Shown here one piece after another: positions 37,857 through 47,067 of a stretch of DNA of 64,000 nucleotides. The notes under the pieces were generated by a model that had not been told where the DNA came from, did not search any database, and was given only the letters and a program-made list of their open reading frames with translations. The stretch spans positions 1-64,000 of the forward strand of contig NZ_FQZQ01000014.1 in the NCBI RefSeq assembly GCF_900142085.1, in the 5' to 3' direction. Position numbers and translations under genes: made by a program. The stretch's first letter is position 1. Each line of letters begins with the position of its first letter. This stretch comes from Shimia gijangensis. Lineage in GTDB: Bacteria; Pseudomonadota; Alphaproteobacteria; Rhodobacterales; Rhodobacteraceae.

Positions 37857-38686
37857 CAGGGTCCGTCAAACTTTCGATCATGGGTCAAGGATGACACCTT
37901 ACCCCGTGCTTTTGCCACTTCATCAAGGTCAAGATCAACATATGTGATGCCGCAGGCTGTTCCGGCATCTGCCAAAACCTCGCCCCAAGGGGCAATTACC
38001 ATCGTGTGACCATGGGTTCGACGTGATTTCCCACGGGTTGTCTGGTGTGAACCGGTCTGGGCCGGCGCCAAAACATAACAGCCTGTTTCAATGGCCCGCG
38101 ATCGTAACAAAACTTCCCAATGGGCATCACCAGTTACGGGCGAAAATGCGGCTGGGATGGTCAGAATATCTGCGCCCGCGTGACCCAGAGCCCGGTAAAG
38201 GTGCGGAAACCGCACGTCATAGCAAATTGTCATACCCAATGTGCCAAACGGCGTTTCGGCCACCACAGCCCGGCGTCCAGGCCGGTATCCATCAGATTCC
38301 CGATAGGTCTCTTCCGGTGTGACCTGCACGTCAAACATGTGAATCTTATCGTATCGCGCGATGACCTCACCACTTGGGTCGATCAAAAAGGATCGGTTGG
38401 CAAACCGCTCATCTTCGTCACCAGTTTTCAGCGCCAAGGAGCCGATCAGCAGCCAAATGCCCAGCGCTTTGGCTTCTGCCTGTAACGCTTGTAGCGTTGG
38501 ATCGTTTTCTTCCAGATTCAGCACTGCATTTTGATGGCTGCGGCTGGTTGATACGCAGTTTGTCACCTCTGGGGTCAAAACAAACTCTGCACCATTTGCT
38601 GCCGCTTCGCGCACCATCACTTGTACGGTTGCAAGATTCTCAACCGGATCATCCGAAGACGTGATTTGCAACAGAGCTGCAAGCAT
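37856..38686 (-). CDS. Carbon-nitrogen hydrolase (nitrilase superfamily, Nit1-like)
   Basis: A 276-residue amidase of the nitrilase superfamily. The catalytic triad is visible: Glu in VLTPEVTN, Lys in ARYDKIHMFD and Cys in GMTICYDVRFP. Such small proteins next to glutaredoxin in alphaproteobacteria match the Nit1 group, whose members remove deaminated glutathione; that role is known for relatives and only inferred here. It sits 3 bases after grxC and overlaps marR by one base. Confidence 0.9.
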   Translation of the reverse strand: MLAALLQITSSDDPVENLATVQVMVREAAANGAEFVLTPEVTNCVSTSRSHQNAVLNLEENDPTLQALQAEAKALGIWLLIGSLALKTGDEDERFANRSFLIDPSGEVIARYDKIHMFDVQVTPEETYRESDGYRPGRRAVVAETPFGTLGMTICYDVRFPHLYRALGHAGADILTIPAAFSPVTGDAHWEVLLRSRAIETGCYVLAPAQTGSHQTTRGKSRRTHGHTMVIAPWGEVLADAGTACGITYVDLDLDEVAKARGKVSSLTHDRKFDGP

Positions 38687-38689
38687 CCT

Positions 38690-38947
38690 TCAGGCCTCTA
38701 GCAAAGGGTCAAGCTTGCCCGCGCGCTCCAGGGCATAAAGCTCATCACATCCACCCACATGGGTTTCGCCGATGAAAATCTGAGGCACTGTACGCCCACC
38801 ATTGGCGCGCTCGATCATCTCGGGTTTGCGGCCCGGGTTGGTCAGAACGTTGATTTCTGTAAACTCAACACCCTTTTGATTCAAAAGCCGTTTGGCGGCG
38901 TGACAAAAGCCACAAAGCGGGCTGGAGTAAATTTCGACCGGTTGCAT
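38690..38947 (-). CDS. grxC: Glutaredoxin 3
   Basis: Glutathione-dependent thiol reductase of 85 residues. The active site is CGFC (in SSPLCGFCHAAKRLL, about 11-14 for the CxxC) rather than the common CPYC. The glutathione-binding TVPQIFIGETHVGGCDEL segment is intact. It is placed between comF and the Nit1-like amidase, in line with glutathione metabolism. Confidence 0.95.
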   Translation of the reverse strand: MQPVEIYSSPLCGFCHAAKRLLNQKGVEFTEINVLTNPGRKPEMIERANGGRTVPQIFIGETHVGGCDELYALERAGKLDPLLEA

Positions 38948-38986
38948 GGCGCGTTCCCCAAAAAGTTCAGTCTGTTTGTGGGGGAT

Positions 38987-39718
38987 TTAGGCATCCTTTG
39001 CAACGCGCGCCAGTGCCAGAACGTTCACTTCTCTGGCGCGCGCCTTGAAACAGGCTTCGGTCGCTGCCGCAAAAGTCGCACCCGACGTCATCACATCATC
39101 CACCAAAAGAACCGGCCTCGCAGCCATCTTGTGCATGCGTGACGTATGGGGCCGAATAGCATTTTCCATTTTTTCGAACCTTTCTTCTTGCGTCAGCCCA
39201 TCCATGCTTCCGCGTTGATGTGGGCGCACCAAAAGGTCAGGACAAAAATCCAGATTCAAATGCCGCGCCAGAGCCTGTGCCAAAAGCGCCGCCTGATTGT
39301 ATCGCCGCCGTAAAAGCCGCAACCGGTGCAGGGGAATGGGTGCTACGATCATGTTGGGCCGCAGCAAAGGTTTTGCCGCCAACGCTAACCACTTCGCTGC
39401 AGGCGAAACCAAATCCTGCCGATCCCCGTGTTTTAGGCCAAGCACCAAACGGCGTGCATTGTCTTTGTAAATCAACGCCGCCCGACCCTGCCCCCATGGA
39501 CGCGGCGTTTGCATGCAATCATCACACTCAACAGCCTGTCCGTCGTATGGCCCAGGCAGAGGAACACCGCAGGAATCACACACCAAGCCGCCGATCATTG
39601 GGGTGTCTCGCCAACACGGACCACACAGGCCAAAATCGCTTTCGACCAGATCCCCACAGCTGATGCAGCGTGCCGGAAAAACAAGCCGTATGGCCGTTTG
39701 AATCTTCTCTTTCACCAC
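38987..39718 (-). CDS. comF: ComF family phosphoribosyltransferase-like protein
   Basis: Homolog of the competence protein ComF, which links DNA uptake to recombination. About 243 residues. The N-terminal part has paired zinc cysteines (CISCGDL, CGPCW, CDSCGVPLPG, CDDC). The C-terminal part is a type I phosphoribosyltransferase fold with PIPLHRLRLLRRRYNQAALLA and the PRPP motif VLLVDDVMTSGAT. The start is uncertain: no ATG is near, so I use GTG 39718 (GTG 39715 or 39730 are alternatives). A far upstream ATG would overlap the divergent methyltransferase gene. Confidence 0.87.
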   Translation of the reverse strand: MVKEKIQTAIRLVFPARCISCGDLVESDFGLCGPCWRDTPMIGGLVCDSCGVPLPGPYDGQAVECDDCMQTPRPWGQGRAALIYKDNARRLVLGLKHGDRQDLVSPAAKWLALAAKPLLRPNMIVAPIPLHRLRLLRRRYNQAALLAQALARHLNLDFCPDLLVRPHQRGSMDGLTQEERFEKMENAIRPHTSRMHKMAARPVLLVDDVMTSGATFAAATEACFKARAREVNVLALARVAKDA

Positions 39719-39733
39719 CCTATGGTCCACCGC

Positions 39734-40552
39734 ATGAAAAACACCCCTCAAATGACTGACCGCAGGGCCCTGATACGCAATCGCACCCGTGCAGATCATG
39801 ACAAAGGCATGTTCCTTCAAGAGGCCGCTCTTGAAGAAGTTCAGGATCGCCTAACTTTGGTTAACAAGGCGTTTACAAAAGTTGCGATCGTCAGCGCCTT
39901 TCCTGATCTTTGGAGGCGGCTTGCTCCTCAGGCTGACATTATTTCCGACGAGGACGTTCTGGAACTTGCGCAGGGCACATATGATCTTGTCGTGCACGCA
40001 ATGTGCCTGCATTGGGCCAATGATCCGGTCGGGCAAATCATCCAATGTCGCCGCGCATTGAAAGCCGACGGCTTCTTTCTAAGCGTCAGCTTTGGTGGGC
40101 AAACCCTACATGAATTGCGGGCGTCATTGGCCGAAGCCGAAGCCAAGATTACGGGTGGGCTGTCGCCCCGCGTTGCTCCAATGGGTGAAATCCGCGATCT
40201 GGGCGCGATTCTGCAACGGGCAGGTCTGGCGCTCCCAGTGGCTGACGCCGCGCCCCTAAAAGTGACTTATGAAACCCCTTGGCACTTGATGCGCGACTTG
40301 CGCTCCATGGGCGAAGCAAACGCACTTGCCGGACGATTGCGCCGCCCAACCGGCCGTCAGTTATTGATGCGCGCTGTCGATGTCTACATCGATGCCTTTA
40401 TGGAAGATGGCAGAATCCCAGCGACTTTTGAGCTGATCTTTCTCAGTGGCTGGGCCCCCGATTCGAGCCAACCGCAACCACTTCGCCCAGGATCGGCCAC
40501 GACGCGTCTGGCAGATGCCTTAGGCGCTGACGAAACGCCGCTCAAGGATTGA
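39734..40552 (+). CDS. Methyltransferase-like protein, NDUFAF5/BioC type
   Basis: A 272-residue SAM-dependent methyltransferase-fold protein. It begins DRRALIRNRTRADHDKGMFL and has LAQGTYDLVVHAMCLHWANDP, ALKADGFFLSVSFGGQTLHELR and TFELIFLSGWAP at the end. This arrangement matches NDUFAF5, the mitochondrial complex I assembly hydroxylase, and its alphaproteobacterial relatives; BioC is the other relative. Motif I glycines are not obvious (KVAIVSAFPDLW), which also fits the NDUFAF5 group. Starts at ATG 39734 or 39752. Followed 55 bases later by hemH. Confidence 0.85.
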   Translation: MKNTPQMTDRRALIRNRTRADHDKGMFLQEAALEEVQDRLTLVNKAFTKVAIVSAFPDLWRRLAPQADIISDEDVLELAQGTYDLVVHAMCLHWANDPVGQIIQCRRALKADGFFLSVSFGGQTLHELRASLAEAEAKITGGLSPRVAPMGEIRDLGAILQRAGLALPVADAAPLKVTYETPWHLMRDLRSMGEANALAGRLRRPTGRQLLMRAVDVYIDAFMEDGRIPATFELIFLSGWAPDSSQPQPLRPGSATTRLADALGADETPLKD

Positions 40553-40607
40553 CAGGAATACCCCGTGCGCTAGGTCACGGACAACCATTCGTATTGTGAG
40601 GAAGCCG

Positions 40608-41666
40608 ATGCCGGACGCCAACGCCACCCACTCTGATCACCAACCCGCAAACCACCCCAAGGTGGCACGTGGAAAAACCGGGGTTTTGCTGGCCAATCTT
40701 GGCACACCAGACGCCTACACTTATTGGCCGATGCGACGCTATCTAAGCCAGTTTTTGTCCGACAAACGGGTAATCGATTACCCGTCGTGGAAATGGCAGC
40801 CCATTTTGCAGGGTATCATCTTGTCCAAGCGCCCTTTCAGCTCTGGTAAAGCCTACGAATCGATTTGGAACCATGACATTGGCGAAAGCCCCTTACTGAC
40901 CATCACAAAGAATCAGACTGCAAAAATAGCCGACACTATGAATGAGGCTTTTGGCGATCAGATTATGGTGGATTTTTGCATGCGTTACGGGAATCCTTCA
41001 ACCGAATCCAAAGTTCGGGCCATGGTCGCGGCTGGCTGCGAGCGGGTTTTATTTTTCCCGCTTTATCCGCAGTACGGCGGAGCCACGACAGCCACCGCCA
41101 ACGACGAGTTTTTCCGCGCCATGATGAAGGAAAAATGGCAGCCTGCTGTGCGAACTGTACCTGCCTACTACGACGATGCGGGATACATCGAGGCGCTTGC
41201 CCAGTCGATCGAGCAGGCCTATGGCGCCTTGGAAGCCAAACCTGAAATTCTGGTGGTTTCGTATCATGGAATGCCTGTCCGGTATCTGGAAGAGGGCGAC
41301 CCCTATCATTGCCATTGTCAGAAAAACACACGATTGCTGAAAGAGCGGATGGGATGGGATGACACCCAAATTATCACAACGTTTCAATCGCAATTCGGAC
41401 CAGAAGAGTGGCTGCAGCCTTATACTGTGGAAGAGGTTGCTAGACTGGCGCGCGAAGATGGCAAAAAGCGGATCGCGGTGATTGCGCCGGCTTTTTCGGC
41501 GGACTGCATCGAAACGCTTGAAGAGATAAACGAAGAAATCAAAGAAAGCTTTGAAGACGCAGGTGGCGAAGAATTCACTTACATTCCATGCCTGAACGAT
41601 GATGACGCACATATCTTAGCGCTGTCAAACATCATCAAAAATAACCTGAAAGGATGGTTGGGTTAG
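40608..41666 (+). CDS. hemH: Ferrochelatase
   Basis: Inserts iron into protoporphyrin IX, the last step of haem synthesis. The 352-residue protein has KTGVLLANLGTPDA at the N-terminus, MRYGNPSTES, LFFPLYPQYGGATTA, the active-site histidine in VVSYHGMPVRYLEEGDPYHCHC and the late FSADCIETLEEI with the metal-binding Glu. ATG 40608 has AGGA 6 bases upstream; a GTG four codons earlier is also open. It ends at a bidirectional terminator shared with the 58-residue gene. Confidence 0.97.
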   Translation: MPDANATHSDHQPANHPKVARGKTGVLLANLGTPDAYTYWPMRRYLSQFLSDKRVIDYPSWKWQPILQGIILSKRPFSSGKAYESIWNHDIGESPLLTITKNQTAKIADTMNEAFGDQIMVDFCMRYGNPSTESKVRAMVAAGCERVLFFPLYPQYGGATTATANDEFFRAMMKEKWQPAVRTVPAYYDDAGYIEALAQSIEQAYGALEAKPEILVVSYHGMPVRYLEEGDPYHCHCQKNTRLLKERMGWDDTQIITTFQSQFGPEEWLQPYTVEEVARLAREDGKKRIAVIAPAFSADCIETLEEINEEIKESFEDAGGEEFTYIPCLNDDDAHILALSNIIKNNLKGWLG

Positions 41667-41715
41667 GTTAACAAAAATAACCGCGAGACCGATTTTCAGT
41701 GTGTTTTAGAAAGTG

Positions 41716-41744
41716 AAAAGGCGAAGCCAATGGCTCCGCCTTTT
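41716..41744. terminator. Bidirectional intrinsic terminator after hemH
   Basis: AAAAGGCGAAGCC (41716-41728) pairs with GGCTCCGCCTTTT (41732-41744) with one G-T pair and a 3-base loop, flanked by A and T runs on both sides. It lies between the convergent hemH and the 58-residue gene. Confidence 0.85.
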
Positions 41745-41767
41745 CTTATTCAAGTAATCAAAAAAGA

Positions 41768-41944
41768 TTACGACGCAGCTGCAGCTACGATAACCAGCAG
41801 AAGCAGTGGAACCCAAATAGCAGAGCTCGAAGAGCTTGCAGCGGTTTCAACGATTTCAGGTTCTACAACCGGGTCAGCCATCGAACCAGCAAATGCGGTC
41901 GAAGCAGCGGCGGTCAGTGCAGCAGCAAGAACGAGTTTTTTCAT
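41768..41944 (-). CDS. Small exported membrane protein, 58 residues
   Basis: Start at ATG 41944 with GGAGG 6 bases upstream. Residues 1-19 are a signal peptide (KKLVLAAALTAAASTAFA). A short acidic linker (DPVVEPEIVETA) and five serines lead to a hydrophobic C-terminal helix SAIWVPLLLLVIVAAAAS (41-58). After cleavage it would be a 39-residue peptide anchored by its C-terminus. I know of no function. Good start signals and a strong terminator argue that it is a real, possibly abundant product. Confidence 0.75.
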   Translation of the reverse strand: MKKLVLAAALTAAASTAFAGSMADPVVEPEIVETAASSSSSAIWVPLLLLVIVAAAAS

Positions 41945-42090
41945 AGTATCCTCCAGAAATTTAGCCTGTCGTCGCGGTTGAGAACGACGAAAAGCTCCCA
42001 AGACTTACCTCGTAGTACTGTCTAAACAACAAAGTGGGCCGATTGCAAACCCAAGATTGTCGCGACCGAGGTGCGAATTCTAAAATGTCG

Positions 42091-42687
42091 TCAAATAAGC
42101 AACACTTGAGTGCCCACTTTGGCCAACCCGAACAATTCCGAGATATGTTCGTTGTAAAGACCGATGCACCCATTCGACGATCGGCGGCCAATTTTGCGTG
42201 TGTCGTGTGTGCCGTGGATGCGGTAATAGGTCCAGCTTAGATAAAGCGCATGAGTCCCAAGCGGATTTTCCGGACCGGGCGGAACGTGATCCGGCCATTC
42301 GGGGTTGCGTTTTTTCATTGCCGGGGTCGGTGTCCAGCTCGGACCTTCAACTTTGCGAACAATCTTAGTGCGGCCACGCCGTGTCAGGTCTTCGGTCAAA
42401 GGCACCGACGATGGATACAGTTTATATACGGACTGATCGTCAGACCAATAATGCAAGGCCCGTGAAGTCACATCGACCAGAATCGCACCGTTCTTGGTGT
42501 TTGAGAAATATGGCCGCCAATCCAGAGCACGGAAGCTCGAGATGTTGCGCACAACACGTTCATCAAGGTCGCGTTCAACTTCAGTGGTCGTAGATTCGGT
42601 TTGGGCCAACGCTGGTGTGCTTAAAAAGGCAGCACCCGACGCCAAAAAGGCGCGACGTCCGAAACGGTTACTCTGGTTATCGGCCAT
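42091..42687 (-). CDS. L,D-transpeptidase (YkuD), Tat-exported
   Basis: Periplasmic enzyme of 198 residues that forms 3-3 peptidoglycan crosslinks or attaches proteins to the wall. It has a twin-arginine signal (FGRRAFLASGAAFL, about 9-22). The catalytic region IHGTHDTRKIGRRSSNGCIGL (positions 42139-42201) holds the His and nucleophilic Cys of the HxxxxxxxxxxxSxGC motif. It lies 146 bases from the 58-residue gene and is divergent from a CAP-domain lipoprotein. Confidence 0.93.
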   Translation of the reverse strand: MADNQSNRFGRRAFLASGAAFLSTPALAQTESTTTEVERDLDERVVRNISSFRALDWRPYFSNTKNGAILVDVTSRALHYWSDDQSVYKLYPSSVPLTEDLTRRGRTKIVRKVEGPSWTPTPAMKKRNPEWPDHVPPGPENPLGTHALYLSWTYYRIHGTHDTRKIGRRSSNGCIGLYNEHISELFGLAKVGTQVLLI

Positions 42688-42855
42688 GATTATCCTCAGG
42701 GTCTGAACAAATTCGTGTTGGCAATACTATTATTGCGAGAATGCCTCAGTCGCAAATCAAACACTTGTCATTTGGCAATCTCACGCTGATGTGGGTTTTC
42801 AAGGCAACTAGCTCTGGGGTAGACGGAACGCCAAGGTTAATTGACTGGACGGGCG

Positions 42856-43380
42856 ATGGCGCGATTTCTTGCACTTATTCTGGCAGCCACTTTGGTGGTA
42901 GCTGGCTGCGACACCACAAGCACTGGCGGCGCGACCGGCGGCAAACAATATCGAATCTCGTCGCATAGCACGTCGAAAATCCAGTATCGGGTTCTTGATT
43001 CTGTGAATGCGCTGCGACAGGCTTCGGGGGCAGTGCCATTACAGATGAATGCGCAACTGAATGCCGCTGCGGCCACACATGCGCGCGACATGTCGATTCA
43101 AAACCGCCCATGGCACTTTGGATCGGATGGCTCTTCACCTATCCAGCGGGTTCAAAGGGTAGGTTATCAGGGCCGTTTTCTGGGAGAGGCCATTTCGGAA
43201 ACCTATGAAACCGAAATGCAAACACTGGAAGCATGGCTGGCCCAGGAAGACACAAAGCGTGTTCTGATGGACCCGGAGGCCCAGGAAATGGGTATCGCCT
43301 GGTTCCAGGAGAAAAGCGGGAAAATCTGGTGGACGCTAGTGACTGGCAGCCCAACAGCCGGGCCTCAGGTCCAAGGCTAA
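42856..43380 (+). CDS. CAP/SCP-domain lipoprotein
   Basis: A 174-residue lipoprotein. Signal peptide with lipobox VVAGC puts the modified Cys near residue 18. The CAP domain follows, with VNALRQASGAVPLQMNAQLNAAA, HARDM, W-HFG and the late IWWTLVTGSP. Bacterial CAP proteins have few known functions; several act at the cell wall. The start at ATG 42856 has only GGGCG close by; an upstream TTG at 42841 has AAGG 4 bases before it and is an alternative. It lies between two L,D-transpeptidase genes. Confidence 0.88.
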   Translation: MARFLALILAATLVVAGCDTTSTGGATGGKQYRISSHSTSKIQYRVLDSVNALRQASGAVPLQMNAQLNAAAATHARDMSIQNRPWHFGSDGSSPIQRVQRVGYQGRFLGEAISETYETEMQTLEAWLAQEDTKRVLMDPEAQEMGIAWFQEKSGKIWWTLVTGSPTAGPQVQG

Positions 43381-43875
43381 TTACCGATAGATCGACACCA
43401 GCGTCCCCACCTTAATCATCGAATACACATCTTCGATTTCGCTGTTCGTCACGGCCACACAACCAGCCGTCCAGTCTTCGCCGCCCTTGCGGTACTTCCA
43501 CGGGCGCCCGTGAATAAAGATGTCTCCGCCGGGATCTTTGCCGATTGAACGAGCATAGGCACGGTCCTCGGCATTGGGATAGTCAATTCCGATAGACAGG
43601 TGAAACTCGCTATTGGGATTACGGCGGTCGACACGATAATCGCCCTCGGGGGTCCGCCCGTCGCCACGCACAGTTTTGTCACCCTCTGGTGCAAATCCAA
43701 GCCCCACATCGTAAGCTTTGAGCACCTCTTCATTGTGCATGAGGTACATCTTGCGGTTTTCTTTATAGATCAGAACGCGGGTTACTTCCGGGCCGTCATA
43801 GGTTTTGAACTTGGATGAACAGCCCGCCAACCCCGTCAGCATGACCGCCACAAGCGCTATTCCAATCCACCGCAT
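43381..43875 (-). CDS. L,D-transpeptidase (YkuD) lipoprotein
   Basis: A 164-residue lipoprotein with lipobox LAGC at about 16-19. The YkuD domain has VTRVLIYKENRKMYL, GDGRTPEGDYRVD, and the catalytic IFIHGRPW and DWTAGCVAV with the nucleophilic Cys. It resembles ErfK/YafK enzymes that set or trim peptidoglycan links. Convergent with the CAP lipoprotein, the stop codons adjacent. RumA-type gene lies 91 bases upstream on the same strand. Confidence 0.93.
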   Translation of the reverse strand: MRWIGIALVAVMLTGLAGCSSKFKTYDGPEVTRVLIYKENRKMYLMHNEEVLKAYDVGLGFAPEGDKTVRGDGRTPEGDYRVDRRNPNSEFHLSIGIDYPNAEDRAYARSIGKDPGGDIFIHGRPWKYRKGGEDWTAGCVAVTNSEIEDVYSMIKVGTLVSIYR

Positions 43876-43966
43876 TGATGTTTCCTCGTACCTGTTAGGC
43901 CCGATGTTACCGCGCCTTTGGCAAATCGGATAGCGCTCAGGGCCCGGTCGCGCAATCGTGATCGCG

Positions 43967-45184
43967 TCAGGTGGCGGAAAAGCGCGCTGCGACCTCGATA
44001 TGTGACGACCAGCGGAATTGATCTACCGTTTGCACCCAGTCCAGCTTGTATCCCGACGCTAACAATACCGCTGCGTCCCGCGCAAAGGTAACAGGATTAC
44101 AGGACACAAAGGCAATCACGGGGATCGACGACGCGGCAAGTTCGACCACCTGTGCCTCGGCACCGGCGCGAGGCGGGTCAATCACCGCAAAATCATAATT
44201 CAGGTCCTGCGGGATCAACGGATTGCGAAATAGGTCGCGCGTCTCAGTGCTGACTTTTTTCAAACCCTCCGCCTTTCGCCAACCAGCATCCATCGCTGCC
44301 AACATTGCTGCATCGAATTCCACGCCATGCATTTCAAAGCGTTCGGCCAACGGTAATGTGAATGTCCCTGATCCGGCAAACAGATCGAGACCTTTCTTTC
44401 CATCTGCTCCAACCGCCTCCTCTACAGCCTGCAACAGCGCTGATTCGCCTTCGATTGTGGCCTGCAAAAACGCGCCGGGCGGTGGCACAACATCAGCCTT
44501 GCCGAACCGATGCGACGGTGGAGTTCTTGTGGACACAACCTCGTCGTCCCACGACAACCGCGCCAGCTTCAGACGCTCGCTTTCCTGGGCGAGATGGCTT
44601 TGCAAGGCTCCGTCCAGTGGTTTGCCCCCTGTGACCGCAATATCCAAACCTGCCGGCGACAAATTTGCGTTGACGCTAAGCTCGCCTTTGCGGCTCCCGC
44701 CAACCATTGCGAGGGTCTCGGCGATTTGTAGGGCGGGCATCAGGTCCGGGTGCAACAGCTGACAATCCGGAATCTCGCAAATCACGTCACTGGCACGCAT
44801 ATGAAACCCTGCCATAGCGCCCTTTTTTGTGCGCCGCACTGACAGCACGGCCCGGCGTCGCGATTGCGCAGGCGACGTTACAATCGGACGAATCTCGCTC
44901 TCAATTCCTTGCGCCGCAAGCGCGGTGCGCACGACATCCAGCTTCCAATCCGCCACAAAGGCATCGTCAGCGTGCTGCAGCTGACACCCGCCGCAAGTTT
45001 TGAAATGCCGACAAGGCGGTTTGACCCGGTTTTCACTGGGGCGTTCAATCCGCATGTCATTCAGGCGGTTGCCATCCAGGGTTCCGCTGACGGTTTCACC
45101 GGGCAGCGTCAAAGGCACAAACACAGGGCCAGCTGCAATACCGTCCCCATGATGCCCAAGGCGTTCTATCAAAAATTCACTCAT
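43967..45184 (-). CDS. 23S rRNA m5U methyltransferase (RumA/RlmD family)
   Basis: A 405-residue class I RNA methyltransferase that methylates uridine C5 in rRNA (RlmD-like) or possibly tRNA. Visible are the [4Fe-4S] cysteines CRHFKTCGGCQLQH (about 58-71), SAM motif GLDLFAGSGTFTLPLA, IDPPRAGAE and the catalytic FVSCNPVTFARD. Which uridine is used (747 or 1939 in E. coli numbering) cannot be told. It follows the ABC exporter gene by 41 bases. Confidence 0.92.
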   Translation of the reverse strand: MSEFLIERLGHHGDGIAAGPVFVPLTLPGETVSGTLDGNRLNDMRIERPSENRVKPPCRHFKTCGGCQLQHADDAFVADWKLDVVRTALAAQGIESEIRPIVTSPAQSRRRAVLSVRRTKKGAMAGFHMRASDVICEIPDCQLLHPDLMPALQIAETLAMVGGSRKGELSVNANLSPAGLDIAVTGGKPLDGALQSHLAQESERLKLARLSWDDEVVSTRTPPSHRFGKADVVPPPGAFLQATIEGESALLQAVEEAVGADGKKGLDLFAGSGTFTLPLAERFEMHGVEFDAAMLAAMDAGWRKAEGLKKVSTETRDLFRNPLIPQDLNYDFAVIDPPRAGAEAQVVELAASSIPVIAFVSCNPVTFARDAAVLLASGYKLDWVQTVDQFRWSSHIEVAARFSAT

Positions 45185-45225
45185 ACGCAGCCAATAACCC
45201 GTCGCAGAGCGATGGAACAGCCCTT

Positions 45226-47067
45226 CTATTCCGCAGCTTCATCCGCATTCAAGAAACCACCAGATTGACGCTCCCAGAAACCGGCATATTGCCCGCCCAG
45301 CGCCAAAAGCTCAGCGTGGGTACCTTCTTCGACAACATGGCCACCATCCAGCACCAAAATGCGATCCATTTGCGCAATGGTCGATAAGCGGTGCGCGATC
45401 GCAATTACCGTCTTGCCCTTCATCATCCCGTACAGAGTTTCCTGAATGACGGCTTCAACCTCCGAGTCCAGCGCACTCGTGGCCTCGTCCAGCAACAGGA
45501 TTGGCGCATCTTTGAGAATGACGCGCGCCAATGTGATCCGTTGACGCTGACCGCCCGACAGTTTTACGCCGCGCTCACCAACCCGCGCATCATAGCCAGA
45601 GCGGCCTTCAGAATCCTGCAAATCAAGAATGAACTCATGCGCCTCGGCCTTTTTCGCAGAGGCAATCATCTCGGCTTCAGTGGCGTCTGGCTTGCCATAA
45701 AGAATATTCTCACGAACAGACCGGTGCAAAAGCGAGCTGTCCTGCTGAACCATGCCGATTTTATCACGCAGGCTGTCTTGGCGAACACGAACAATGTCCT
45801 GTCCATCAATCAGAATGTGCCCGCCCTCTGGGTCATAGAACCGCAACAGTAACTTAACCAATGTCGACTTACCCGCACCCGAGCGTCCAACCAAACCGAT
45901 TTTCTCACCCGGTTGAATGGTTATTGATATGGCATCAAGCCCGCCTGCCCCGCGCCCATAATGGTGAGACAAAGACTTCAACTCGACAGCGCCAGAAGTC
46001 AGGTTAAGTTCCGGGGCCATTGGATCATCCACCAAGGAAATTGGCTGAGCAATCGTCTCCATGCCTTCAGCCACCACACCGAGCTGGCGAAAAAACGAAG
46101 TCAGCGCCCACATGATCCACCCAGTCATGGAATTCAGCCGCAACGTCAGCGCAGTTGCCGCAGCCACAACCCCAACACTGGCCATACCCTGCATCCACAA
46201 CCAAAATGCCCAGCCCACTACGGCGACAATCAACACCCCGTTCAGCATGACAAGAACCACGTCCATAATCGAATAGATGCGCATTTCTTCCTGAAACGTC
46301 TGACGCGAGTATTCGATAGAGCCCTTGGCATAGTCCATCTCGCGATCATCATGCGCAAACAGCTTAACCGAATGGATGTTGGTATAGGCATCCACTACGC
46401 GGCCCGTCACCTGCGATCGCGCGTCGGAAGCCTTTTGCGAAGCGGGCCCAACACGCCGCGTCGTCCAGCGGACCAACAGCCCATACAGCACAACCCACCC
46501 CAGCATGGGCAACACAAGTCGCGGATCACTTTCCGACAACAGAAAGGCCGCACCAATAAGGTAGGCAATCGAGAACGTCATCGCATCAAACACCTGAAAC
46601 ATCGCCTCGCCCGCTGCGGGTGGGGTCTGCATAATCCGGTTGGCAATGCGCCCGGCAAAGTCATTTTCAAACCAACCCACGGACTGGCGCAGAACATGTT
46701 TGTGGGCCCGATACCGGATCAAAGTGCCAAAATTTGGCAGCAACGCATTGTTCAGCAGCAAAACATCCAGAGCCTGAACCGCGGGACGCACAAACAAAAT
46801 AAACAACGCCATCAGGATCAATTCGGTGCCATAGGTGGCCCAGACTTGGGCTGGTTCACCGGCCAGCAAATCTACAATGCGGCCCATATAGCCGATCAGG
46901 AAGATCTCAATTGCCGCCACAACGACCGACATCACAGCCGCCAGCGCAAAGATCTTTTTGAACGGGCGGGCGTACTCAGCCATGAAAGGCCACAACTTGC
47001 GAGGCGGCGTATCCAATTCGGGATAGTCGCAATAGGGATCAACGAGGTTTTCAAAAAACTTAAACAT
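45226..47067 (-). CDS. ABC exporter, fused permease and ATPase (MsbA/multidrug type)
   Basis: Half-transporter of 613 residues that dimerises to export lipids or drugs. Start at ATG 47067 (MFKFFENLVDPYCDYPELDTPP); upstream frame rejected. Six membrane helices fill about 35-330. The ATPase domain has Walker A GRSGAGKST, Q-loop GMVQQDSSLLH, signature KLSGGQRQRI, Walker B PILLLDEATSALD and the H-loop AHRLSTI. Substrate unknown. Confidence 0.92.
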   Translation of the reverse strand: MFKFFENLVDPYCDYPELDTPPRKLWPFMAEYARPFKKIFALAAVMSVVVAAIEIFLIGYMGRIVDLLAGEPAQVWATYGTELILMALFILFVRPAVQALDVLLLNNALLPNFGTLIRYRAHKHVLRQSVGWFENDFAGRIANRIMQTPPAAGEAMFQVFDAMTFSIAYLIGAAFLLSESDPRLVLPMLGWVVLYGLLVRWTTRRVGPASQKASDARSQVTGRVVDAYTNIHSVKLFAHDDREMDYAKGSIEYSRQTFQEEMRIYSIMDVVLVMLNGVLIVAVVGWAFWLWMQGMASVGVVAAATALTLRLNSMTGWIMWALTSFFRQLGVVAEGMETIAQPISLVDDPMAPELNLTSGAVELKSLSHHYGRGAGGLDAISITIQPGEKIGLVGRSGAGKSTLVKLLLRFYDPEGGHILIDGQDIVRVRQDSLRDKIGMVQQDSSLLHRSVRENILYGKPDATEAEMIASAKKAEAHEFILDLQDSEGRSGYDARVGERGVKLSGGQRQRITLARVILKDAPILLLDEATSALDSEVEAVIQETLYGMMKGKTVIAIAHRLSTIAQMDRILVLDGGHVVEEGTHAELLALGGQYAGFWERQSGGFLNADEAAE

